Of a DNA stretch of 5,171 nt, positions 1-5,171 are shown piece by piece (position 1 is the stretch's first letter; every line of letters begins with the position of its first letter). The DNA is from Bacillota bacterium. Lineage in GTDB: Bacteria; Bacillota; Clostridia; Christensenellales; SZUA-584. A program made the position numbers and the translations under genes. The stretch covers positions 1-5,171 of the forward strand of contig JAEWTL010000009.1 of assembly GCA_023459495.1 (NCBI GenBank), in the 5' to 3' direction. Below the pieces are notes generated by a model. The model worked only from the letters and a program-made list of their open reading frames with translations. It ran no database searches and had not been told where the DNA came from.

Positions 1-78
1 CTACCGGTACGACCTCCGCAATACCGGAACGCGAAAGCGTTTGAGGCTAAGAATGCATACACCTGGACGGCTTCATCG

Positions 79-276
79 TCATCGCTTAACGGCAACAGTC
101 TTCACCGGCTGAACGGTTTCTCTTTGCCGGAATTTTCCCGGTCCACTTATACCCTGCTGATAACCAGCGCTCTTTACATGACGGGCTGCGGCCTGCATTG
201 CCGAAGGCTTTGCTGCCGCGTGACCGTCATCCTGCACCAGACTGCTAATTTTCAGCGCCTGCGCCAGAGCAGGGCG
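79..276 (-). pseudogene. Possible C-terminal remnant of an unrecognised protein
   Basis: Read on the minus strand, this frame is open from just after a stop whose complement lies at 277-279 down to a TGA at 79-81, giving about 65 residues. The translation (…LVQDDGHAAAKPSAMQ…) is Ala/Gln/Lys-rich, free of cysteine and plausible as the helical tail of a real protein, unlike the Cys-rich reading of the other strand. There is no good start codon or ribosome binding site in the frame, and the DNA upstream (300-380) is open only in other frames, so if it was a gene it has lost its front half. I do not recognise a family. It could also be chance. Confidence 0.3.
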
Positions 277-310
277 TCAGTCGCTCACGCGCAGTGAGAG
301 ACTGACGCCC
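272..310. repeat. Long, nearly perfect hairpin
   Basis: Arms GGGCGTCAGTC (272-282) and GACTGACGCCC (300-310) pair over 11 bp. After a single G/A mismatch the stem goes on with CTCAC (284-288) and GTGAG (294-298) around a five-base loop, GCGCA. That is 16 paired positions in 39 bases, far from chance in unselected DNA. No T-run follows on either strand (next bases GCAGAAATTTT), so it is not a standard intrinsic terminator. Possible roles are a transfer-origin or recombination hairpin, a structured RNA leader, or a relic of a small element. Confidence 0.75.
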
Positions 311-417
311 GCAGAAATTTTCACCTGCACCAGTCATATCAACTGTTCCAGCCACAGGCGAGCTTCTGACGTCGCTTTTCAGCATTTATTTCAACCATTC
401 ATTCACAAAAGGAGAAC

Positions 418-477
418 ATGAGCCAGTACCGAAGGGGGACCACCAGGACGGTCCGGGGGATGACCAGCTCGCGCTAG
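418..477 (+). CDS. Short ORF behind a strong ribosome binding site; leader peptide or stub of a lost gene
   Basis: ATG at 418 is preceded by an excellent Shine-Dalgarno (AAAAGGAGA, ending at 415, two bases before the start), the best one in the left part of the window. The frame stops after 19 codons (TAG at 475-477), giving an Arg/Thr-rich peptide beginning MSQYRRG. The two other frames stay readable over much of 420-640, and one contains an acidic/Ala-Leu stretch that looks more protein-like, so the site may be the true start of a longer gene broken by an early frameshift. No family recognised. Confidence 0.3.
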   Translation: MSQYRRGTTRTVRGMTSSR

Positions 478-528
478 CGGCTGCTCTGAGAGCACAACCG
501 ATACCCCGCAAAACCTCAACAGCCGTCG

Positions 529-594
529 CCCCGGCGCTCAGGTACTGCTCGCAGCCCCGACAAAAATCAGGGGCTATCGGCCTACGCGCCGGGG
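529..594. repeat. Nested inverted repeats upstream of the recombinase remnant
   Basis: An outer perfect 9-bp pair, CCCCGGCGC (529-537) and GCGCCGGGG (586-594), encloses an inner perfect 6-bp pair, AGCCCC (553-558) and GGGGCT (570-575), with loop GACAAAAATCA. Both are GC-only or nearly so and would fold into one hairpin inside a larger stem. The element ends 66 bases before the recombinase start, a position suited to a leader RNA structure or a protein-binding site. No T-run follows, so a terminator is unlikely. Confidence 0.55.
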
Positions 595-660
595 AAAGCT
601 GTATCCGTTGTCTGTTGTGGTTTTGTGAAAATCAGGAGTGAGAGAAGAGGAAAACGTAAA

Positions 661-1350
661 ATGGGTATGCTGGAAAGAGAGATGAAAAACCTGGCGCGGC
701 AGGCTGGCGGGTCGCACAAGACTGTCCACGACCGTATCGCCACAGCAGGACGTTTCTGCGAACGCCTGATGGAGCTGAACATTCAGATACGCTATGTCCA
801 CCACTTAAAGGCGAAGCATATTGAGGCGTATATTCAGATGCGGCTGGCGCAGGGTATTCAGAAACAGACGCTGCATAACGAAACGGCGGCTATCCGTAAA
901 ATCCTGACGCAGGCCGGGGCGAAAAACTGGCGCAGAGTGAGCGGATATCCAATAAATCGCTGGGGCTGGCTGGCGTATCCCGCAATGGAACGCGGAAAGC
1001 CATCACGCCGGAATATTATCAACAGATGGCAGAGACTGCCCGGCTGAAAGACGCGGGACTGGCGGCAGCGCTGGAGCTGGCACGGCTGATGGGGTTGCGC
1101 TCTCAGGAGGCGGTTCGCTGTTCACGTTCATTGCTGACGTGGCGGCAGTCGCTTGAACGTGGAGCCACCCGGCTAACCATCGTGTTTGGCACCAAAGGCG
1201 GACGGCCCCGCGACACCCTTATTCAGAATGCTGGCGCAGGGGTTCAGTGAAAAAGAGGCGCTGGCAATGGTGGCGATGGACCTGGGGCATGGCGACGGGC
1301 GCGGTCGCTGGGTAAAACAGATATACGGACGAGGGTGGAAAGAGAAATGA
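661..1350 (+). pseudogene. Tyrosine recombinase of the ICE-internal 'integrase domain-containing' family, frameshifted and internally deleted
   Basis: The intact protein would be a site-specific tyrosine recombinase of roughly 300 residues, as carried within SPI-7/HPI-like integrative elements. ATG at 661 (AAGAGG 10 bases upstream) opens the SAM-like DNA-binding domain (LEREMKNLARQAGG). At 922-926 a run of five A needs one more A to keep frame; after it the next frame reads KLAQSERISNKSLG and runs to 1250. That part holds the first catalytic Arg box (MGLRSQEAV) and the catalytic Lys region (GTKGGRPRD). A third segment, in frame from about 1228 to TGA 1348-1350, gives AQGFSEKEAL, LGHGDGRGR and the presumed nucleophile in QIYG. 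The HxLR box that belongs between the second and third segments is missing, so some 60-80 residues are deleted. The gene cannot make an active enzyme. The family is called from remembered relatives, not a search. It is unlikely to be the recombinase that integrates this island at tRNA-Asn. Confidence 0.85.
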
Positions 1351-1537
1351 TGAATTCTTCTGTTTAATTCAGTTTACTGATGGCGCGTTGCGGGGAAATT
1401 AATAAGGAAGTGTTTCCTCTCATAGAATACATGTTAATTTCTGGAAGAAGATAATTACATCGATACAAACAAAATTAAAAAATTTAGCGTACAAAAAAAC
1501 GCAAACCGTACATCATAAATAACATCATTAAATTATT

Positions 1538-1573
1538 TAAAAAATCAGAGACTGGATTTATCCAGCCTCTGAT
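1538..1573 (-). terminator. Intrinsic terminator of the 438-residue membrane protein gene
   Basis: ATCAGAG (1544-1550) pairs with CTCTGAT (1567-1573); after one A/C mismatch CTGGA (1552-1556) pairs with TCCAG (1561-1565) around loop TTTA. On the minus strand the hairpin begins four bases after the stop codon at 1578-1580 and is followed by TTTTTTAA (complement of 1536-1543), a textbook Rho-independent arrangement. The plus strand shows only GTTTTA after the stem, so plus-strand termination is possible but weaker. Confidence 0.85.
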
Positions 1574-1577
1574 AGTT

Positions 1578-2894
1578 TTAATTCATATCTTTATTAATTT
1601 CTGAAATGCTCTCAGAAATAACGGTCGGTTTGGATTTTTTTTCAATGATATTTTTTACATACTTCACATTATCTATTGAGGAATCTAAAAAACGCTCAAA
1701 TGCTTTAGAATTTAACATTTCCATCCAAGGTGTAGAATGATCTTCACCTTGAACAAATCGCAGTGGTGGTTCTTCCAGTCTAGTTAAAGCAGAATCAAAT
1801 AAACGAGTTATAAAATCCTCATCATCCAACTTAGATGCTTCATTTCTATAGCCTTCATACGCCTTCGCCACAGAAGCTTTATAAGCATAATCCTCTGCCA
1901 ACCTGAATCTCTGATTAATTTGTTTAGTTGATAACCAAGCAAACCATAATGGCGCCCCAATACTAAATACAGATAGAATTAGTTGAGTTCCAATAACAAT
2001 AGCGTTCGGATTGGGTTGTGAAAGCACAGCGGATAACGCCTTGAGTCGTTCATATCCAACGAATCCACCTGCACTAAGCGCCATTGCTAAGCCGCCGACC
2101 CATAAACGAATACTCCAATTTAATTTTTCAGCTTTAATTTCAAAGGCGCCAGCTAATCCTTTCGAAGTTGAAGCCCTGATAGCCTCCTCACACATAGCCA
2201 GGTATTCCTGAGCCTTTAAGCTATTTTTTTTCAGATCACTTATTATTTTTTCACTATCATCTAGTGCTATTTTCATTAACACCAAAGAATGATCAGTATT
2301 TTCTTTACACGTTGTAATATCATCCTTGCCTTTAAGAATATCATCACGATATTTTTTCAGCTCATCCAGAAGTAAAGGTAAATTATCAGCAGTGGTGTAA
2401 GCTTCAAGGATAGTTTTTACTTTTTGCTCTAAATCATCAATTTCAGGGGATACTTGTTTTATCCGCGCATCCATAACCTTTATTTTTCGCGATAACTTTT
2501 GAGGAAGTAAGTTCGCATCTTGCAATCGATTGAAACTGAAGATCGTATCAAAAAAGAATGATATATAGCAAAGAGAACTTACAAATGATGGAATGGCCGA
2601 TTGTCCATTTCCATTTAAAAGATGAGGCACTAAAATCTCTTTTATTTTTTTCACTTTTGTGATAATAAATCCTATCTCCTGAATGTTATCATCACTTAAC
2701 ACGTCAAGATCGATGCTATCAATTCTTTCGACAAGATAATTGACAAAATCAACTAAATCGCCGGGGTATAATGCTGGATAGCCTATCCCATTTTTTTCTA
2801 AGAATAACGTTTTTTCACCATCAGGAATGGCGGCATTGACTGCATTAGATAGTGCATCTAACTCATCCCTTAGTTTTTTTAAAGAGCTGTGCAT
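1578..2894 (-). CDS. Unknown 438-residue protein: coiled-coil body, two membrane helices, conserved-looking cytosolic tail
   Basis: Function not known and no family named with confidence. Start ATG at 2892-2894 has AAGG (complement of 2901-2904) six bases upstream. Residues 1-100 are mixed helical; 101-119 (IPSFVSSLCYISFFFDTIF) are hydrophobic. Residues about 130-250 are a Lys/Glu/Asp-rich, leucine-spaced region likely to form coiled coil. Two membrane helices follow at about 260-282 and 297-322, joined by a loop of only about 15 residues, so both long ends should lie on the same, probably cytosolic, side. The tail (AEDYAYKASVAKAYEGYR, then ALTRLEEPPLRFV and STPW) has the look of a recurrent bacterial family often met as 'hypothetical protein'. 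No signal peptide, nucleotide-binding loop or nuclease motif is seen. The gene is single, AT-rich unlike the recombinase and yeeJ, with its own terminator, in a cargo position beside the island edge. A phage-defence membrane effector is one guess; a stress or envelope protein is another. Confidence 0.85.
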   Translation of the reverse strand: MHSSLKKLRDELDALSNAVNAAIPDGEKTLFLEKNGIGYPALYPGDLVDFVNYLVERIDSIDLDVLSDDNIQEIGFIITKVKKIKEILVPHLLNGNGQSAIPSFVSSLCYISFFFDTIFSFNRLQDANLLPQKLSRKIKVMDARIKQVSPEIDDLEQKVKTILEAYTTADNLPLLLDELKKYRDDILKGKDDITTCKENTDHSLVLMKIALDDSEKIISDLKKNSLKAQEYLAMCEEAIRASTSKGLAGAFEIKAEKLNWSIRLWVGGLAMALSAGGFVGYERLKALSAVLSQPNPNAIVIGTQLILSVFSIGAPLWFAWLSTKQINQRFRLAEDYAYKASVAKAYEGYRNEASKLDDEDFITRLFDSALTRLEEPPLRFVQGEDHSTPWMEMLNSKAFERFLDSSIDNVKYVKNIIEKKSKPTVISESISEINKDMN

Positions 2895-3144
2895 AATATA
2901 CCTTATAATGATCTCTGAAAAATTATTAATGATTGTATAATATCAAGACTAATCTTTTCAGGATACATCTAAGCAACCCGTATCGCATCAATTACTACAT
3001 CTGAATGGTAGCAAATTCTATTTATAGTATTAAGCAGGCTAAATGTGAAGTTGAAAGGGTTAAAACAAGAAGACAATCTGACACAAAAAACTAGATCACT
3101 AAGCCCAAGTCAGAATTTTATCCTAAAATCTTTAGAGCCTTTCG

Positions 3145-3175
3145 TCATAATCGAAGAGAGCTGACTTCGTTATGA
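3145..3175. repeat. Bulged hairpin near the island edge
   Basis: TCATAA (3145-3150) pairs with TTATGA (3170-3175), then CGAAG (3152-3156) with CTTCG (3165-3169), leaving one bulged T at 3151 and an eight-base loop AGAGCTGA. Eleven pairs in 31 bases. No T-run follows. It may be a binding site or an RNA structure; its position about 145 bases inside the att site fits the zone where recombinase and excisionase proteins bind. Confidence 0.55.
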
Positions 3176-3204
3176 TTGCAAAACGACTAAATGATATCCG
3201 AAAC

Positions 3205-3218
3205 ATGATTTAAATCAT
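3205..3218. repeat. Perfect 14-bp palindrome
   Basis: ATGATTTAAATCAT is fully self-complementary. A dimeric DNA-binding protein (regulator or excisionase) could bind here. The local AT-richness lowers its significance, though a 14-bp perfect palindrome is still uncommon. Confidence 0.5.
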
Positions 3219-3241
3219 ATTTCATAACAACAATATTACAG

Positions 3242-3261
3242 AGGGCTTTTCTAAGGGCTTT
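3242..3261 (+). repeat. Short tandem direct repeat close to the att site
   Basis: AGGGCTTT occurs at 3242-3249 and again at 3254-3261, 12 bases apart start to start, a little over one helical turn. Paired short direct repeats near an attachment core are a common form of recombinase arm or excisionase sites; here that role is inferred from position only. Confidence 0.35.
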
Positions 3262-3318
3262 ATTTTGCATTTATCTTTAAAAACACTTTGAATTCAGTGC
3301 AATATGATAAAAAGCGCA

Positions 3319-3336
3319 TCCAGTCAGAGGAGCCAA
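3319..3336 (+). repeat. Island attachment site: duplicated 3' end of tRNA-Asn
   Basis: TCCAGTCAGAGGAGCCAA equals the last 17 bases of E. coli tRNA-Asn, including the 3' half of the acceptor stem and CCA, plus one more base. The tRNA body that should come before it (T-loop GTTCGAG and everything 5') is absent; the preceding bases AAAAAGCGCA are unrelated, so this is the duplicated copy and not a working tRNA. Positions 3320-3336 are, from memory, the 17-bp repeat that flanks the High Pathogenicity Island. Orientation implies the intact tRNA-Asn lies to the left, beyond the window. Confidence 0.88.
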
Positions 3337-3647
3337 ATTCTAAAAATTCGCTTCTTAGCTCAATGTCACTAACCTTAGTTGAACATTGTTTTTTAACGGA
3401 TAGCGGGTTTTTAACATCTTAAGCGCCCTCGACCTTTATGGTTGAGGGCGTTTTGCTATGAACGCCATCACCATTTTCCCCTCGATTATAAAACTTGAGT
3501 TATTCAGTAGTCTCCCCTCTTGCAACTCACACCCAAAACTGCCTAACGAAAAGTTATTAATTTTCAATCATATTGCTATCAGGATTTACATTTTTTCGCT
3601 GTGCTAGAAAGGGCGCATTTATGTTAGCTCGTTCAGGGAAGGTAAGC
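3337..3647. other. Core-chromosome intergenic region upstream of yeeJ
   Basis: This is the original downstream flank of the tRNA-Asn gene. It holds the terminator at 3424-3454 and the yeeJ upstream region. A weak promoter candidate is TTGCAA (3520-3525) and TAACGA (3544-3549) with an 18-base spacer. The AT-rich run 3551-3600 could bind H-NS. Two in-frame ATGs with ribosome binding sites lie at the end: 3621 (AAAGGG seven bases upstream) and 3648 (GGGAAGG five bases upstream). Confidence 0.5.
3424..3454 (+). terminator. Strong intrinsic terminator, probably that of the original tRNA-Asn transcript
   Basis: CGCCCTCGACC (3424-3434) pairs with GGTTGAGGGCG (3440-3450) over 11 pairs (one G-T) around loop TTTAT, followed by TTTT at 3451-3454. 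It reads on the plus strand, about 90 bases after the tRNA 3' end. Before the island inserted it would have ended the tRNA-Asn transcript; now it stops transcripts leaving the island before they reach yeeJ. Confidence 0.9.
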
Positions 3648-5171
3648 ATGGCTACGAAGAAGAGGAGTGGAGAAAAAATAAATGACCGACAAATCTTATG
3701 CGGGATGGGAATTAAACTACGCCGCTTAACTGCGGGTATCTGCCTGATAACTCAACTTGCGTTCCCTATGGCTGCGGCAGCACAAGGTGTGGTAAACGCC
3801 GCAACCCAACAACCAGTTCCTGCACAAATTGCCATTGCAAATGCCAATACGGTGCCCTACACCCTTGGAGCGCTGGAAATCGGCCCAAAGCGTTGCCGAA
3901 CGTTTCGGTATTTCGGTGGCTGAGTTACGCAAACTCAACCAGTTTCGTACGTTTGCTCGAGGTTTTGATAATGTCCGCCAGGGTGATGAACTGGATGTCC
4001 CGGCACAAGTTAGTGAAAATAATTTAACCCCGCCACCGGGTAATAGCAGCGGCAACCTTGAGCAACAGATAGCCAGTACTTCACAGCAAATCGGGTCTCT
4101 GCTCGCCGAGGATATGAACAGCGAGCAAGCGGCAAATATGGCGCGTGGATGGGCCTCTTCTCAGGCTTCAGGCGCAATGACAGACTGGTTAAGCCGCTTC
4201 GGTACCGCAAGAATCACGCTGGGCGTGGATGAAGATTTTAGCCTGAAGAACTCCCAGTTCGATTTTCTCCATCCGTGGTATGAAACGCCTGATAATCTCT
4301 TTTTCAGTCAGCATACTCTCCATCGTACTGACGAGCGTACGCAGATTAACAACGGCTTAGGTTGGCGTCATTTCACTCCCACATGGATGTCGGGCATCAA
4401 CTTCTTTTTCGACCACGATCTTAGCCGTTACCACTCCCGCGCCGGCATTGGCGCGGAGTACTGGCGCGACTATCTAAAATTAAGCAGTAACGGCTATTTG
4501 CGACTGACCAACTGGCGCAGCGCACCTGAACTGGACAACGATTATGAAGCACGCCCGGCCAATGGCTGGGATGTACGCGCAGAAGGCTGGCTACCCGCCT
4601 GGCCGCACCTTGGCGGTAAACTGGTCTATGAACAGTATTATGGCGATGAAGTGGCCCTGTTCGATAAAGACGATCGGCAAAGTAATCCTCATGCCATAAC
4701 CGCTGGACTTAACTATACCCCCTTCCCGCTGATGACCTTCAGCGCGGAGCAACGCCAGGGTAAACAGGGCGAAAATGACACCCGTTTTGCCGTCGATTTT
4801 ACCTGGCAACCTGGCAGCGCAATGCAGAAACAGCTTGACCCGAATGAAGTCGCTGCACGGCGTAGCCTTGCAGGCAGCCGTTATGATCTGGTGGATCGCA
4901 ACAACAATATCGTTCTGGAATATCGCAAAAAAGAACTGGTTCGCCTGTCCCTGACAGACCCCGTGACAGGGAAGTCAGGAGAAGTGAAATCACTGGTTTC
5001 GTCGCTACAAACCAAATATGCCCTGAAAGGCTATAACGTCGAAGCCACCGCACTGGAAGCTGCCGGTGGCAAAGTGGTCACAACGGGTAAAGATATTCTG
5101 GTTACCCTGCCGGCTTACCGGTTCACCAGTACGCCAGAAACCGATAACACCTGGCCGATTGAAGTCACCGC
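3648..5171 (+). pseudogene. yeeJ: Inverse autotransporter adhesin YeeJ, frameshifted after codon 77; right end cut by the window
   Basis: YeeJ is a very large outer-membrane adhesin (intimin/invasin family, about 2,350 residues in K-12 by memory) that aids biofilm formation; its LysM domain binds peptidoglycan. From ATG 3648: signal peptide with hydrophobic core near 27-45 ending in AAAA, then the LysM domain (about 68-119), a linker, the inverse-autotransporter beta-barrel (about 186 to 415) and the start of the extracellular Ig-like region; the window ends at residue 507. At 3877-3879 three A stand where two are needed (GCGCTGGAAATCGGCC): the first frame stops at 3921-3923 after 15 wrong residues, while the correct frame reads SAQSVAERFGI from 3880 and is open to 5171. 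The signal peptide is therefore cut off from the adhesin. A restart, for example ATG 4114, would lack export. ATG 3621 is an alternative start. The identity is recalled, not searched. Confidence 0.93.

Larger units (their letters stand above)
1..417. other. Decayed island DNA without an intact gene
   Basis: No complete gene is visible. One plus-strand frame is open from the left edge to a stop at 292-294, but its translation is rich in Cys and Arg in the second half and looks like a shadow. The opposite strand reads more like protein (79-276). Another plus-strand frame is open from about 300 to its stop near 639 and includes an Asp/Ala/Leu-rich stretch after position 432; it may be a frameshifted relic of whatever gene once started at 418. 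The strongest physical feature is the hairpin at 272-310. Confidence 0.5.
2895..3318. other. AT-rich non-coding stretch between the membrane protein gene and the attachment site
   Basis: No gene is supported; the longest plus-strand reading with an ATG (3005-3094, 29 codons) has no ribosome binding site. Upstream of the minus-strand gene a possible promoter can be read on the minus strand: TATTAT (complement of 2937-2942) as -10, with only a weak -35 (TATCCT, complement of 2960-2965) 17 bases away. An alternative -35 is TTGATA (complement of 2941-2946). A perfect TATAAT also occurs on the plus strand at 2936-2941 but lacks a -35 partner. Such matches are expected by chance in DNA this AT-rich. 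The right half holds a hairpin, a palindrome and a direct repeat listed separately. Confidence 0.5.
1..3336. mobile_element. Right-hand end of a genomic island inserted at a tRNA-Asn gene
   Basis: Everything left of the attachment repeat at 3319-3336 is read as island DNA; its left end, with the intact tRNA and probably the integrating recombinase, lies outside the window. Supporting this are the partial tRNA-Asn 3' end at the border, a degraded recombinase typical of SPI-7/HPI-like conjugative islands, abrupt composition changes (GC-rich 1-1350, AT-rich 1378-3318, ordinary E. coli composition afterwards), and core-genome yeeJ on the other side. The island is strongly decayed here: only one apparently intact gene is left. 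Known from the field: asn tRNA genes are integration sites of the High Pathogenicity Island and relatives. Inferred: that this island belongs to that group. Confidence 0.75.

Noticed and set aside
574..804. Minus-strand open frames over 574-804 and 582-782
   Set aside because: They lie opposite the recombinase start, have no ribosome binding site, and their translation shows no recognisable domain; the plus strand clearly matches a recombinase.
2011..2211. Plus-strand 66-codon frame
   Set aside because: It is antisense to the membrane-helix region of the intact minus-strand gene and is best explained as its shadow.
2936..2941. Perfect TATAAT on the plus strand as promoter of an unknown RNA
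   Set aside because: No acceptable -35 at 16-18 bases, and several similar hexamers occur in the same AT-rich region.
3005..3094. Plus-strand 29-codon ORF in the AT-rich stretch
   Set aside because: No ribosome binding site and no protein-like pattern; expected by chance.
3319..3336. A functional tRNA gene at the island edge
   Set aside because: Only the last 17 bases of tRNA-Asn are present; the anticodon and D arms are missing.
3880..3923. Programmed frameshifting in yeeJ
   Set aside because: No slippery heptamer, stop-adjacent shift site or downstream stimulator is visible, and the K-12 gene as remembered has the uninterrupted frame.
3726..5053. Four minus-strand frames opposite yeeJ
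   Set aside because: yeeJ is recognisable throughout on the plus strand; these are shadows of its codon pattern.
1..5171. CRISPR array, rRNA, complete insertion sequence or retron
   Set aside because: No regularly spaced repeats, no rRNA segments, no transposase with terminal repeats and no reverse transcriptase frame were seen.

Overview
The window looks like an Escherichia coli (or very close Escherichia/Shigella) chromosome and spans the right-hand junction of a genomic island with the core genome. Two things fix the location. Positions 3319-3336 carry the 3' end of a tRNA-Asn gene, the sequence used as attachment site by asn-tRNA islands such as the High Pathogenicity Island. About 310 bases to its right begins a gene whose product I recognise almost residue for residue as YeeJ, the inverse autotransporter adhesin that follows a tRNA-Asn gene (asnV, as I recall) in E. 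coli K-12.

Layout. Bases 1-660 are decayed, GC-rich island DNA with no intact gene. They hold a strong hairpin (272-310), a short leader-like ORF behind a very good ribosome binding site (418-477), a nested inverted repeat (529-594) and a possible minus-strand protein remnant (79-276). Bases 661-1350 are a wrecked tyrosine recombinase of the kind carried inside SPI-7/HPI-type integrative conjugative elements. It has a one-base frameshift in an A run and an internal deletion that removes the HxLR box. Bases 1578-2894 (minus strand) hold the only intact gene, a 438-residue protein of unknown function with a coiled-coil body, two closely spaced membrane helices and a cytosolic tail. It is clearly AT-rich and ends in its own hairpin terminator. 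Bases 2895-3318 are AT-rich and non-coding, with a bulged hairpin, a 14-bp palindrome and a short direct repeat packed just inside the island edge. Bases 3319-3336 are the attachment repeat. From there on the DNA is core chromosome: a strong terminator (3424-3454) that probably once ended the tRNA-Asn transcript, then yeeJ from 3648 to beyond the right edge. yeeJ carries a one-base insertion after codon 77 that separates its signal peptide from the rest.

How it fits together. The left part is the remains of a conjugative-type island now degraded to fragments. The lone intact minus-strand gene near the attachment site sits in a typical cargo position, where defence or other accessory genes collect. 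Its architecture is compatible with a membrane effector, but nothing in the sequence proves a function. The most useful things to test are that protein, the cluster of repeats beside the att site, and whether the yeeJ frameshift is real.
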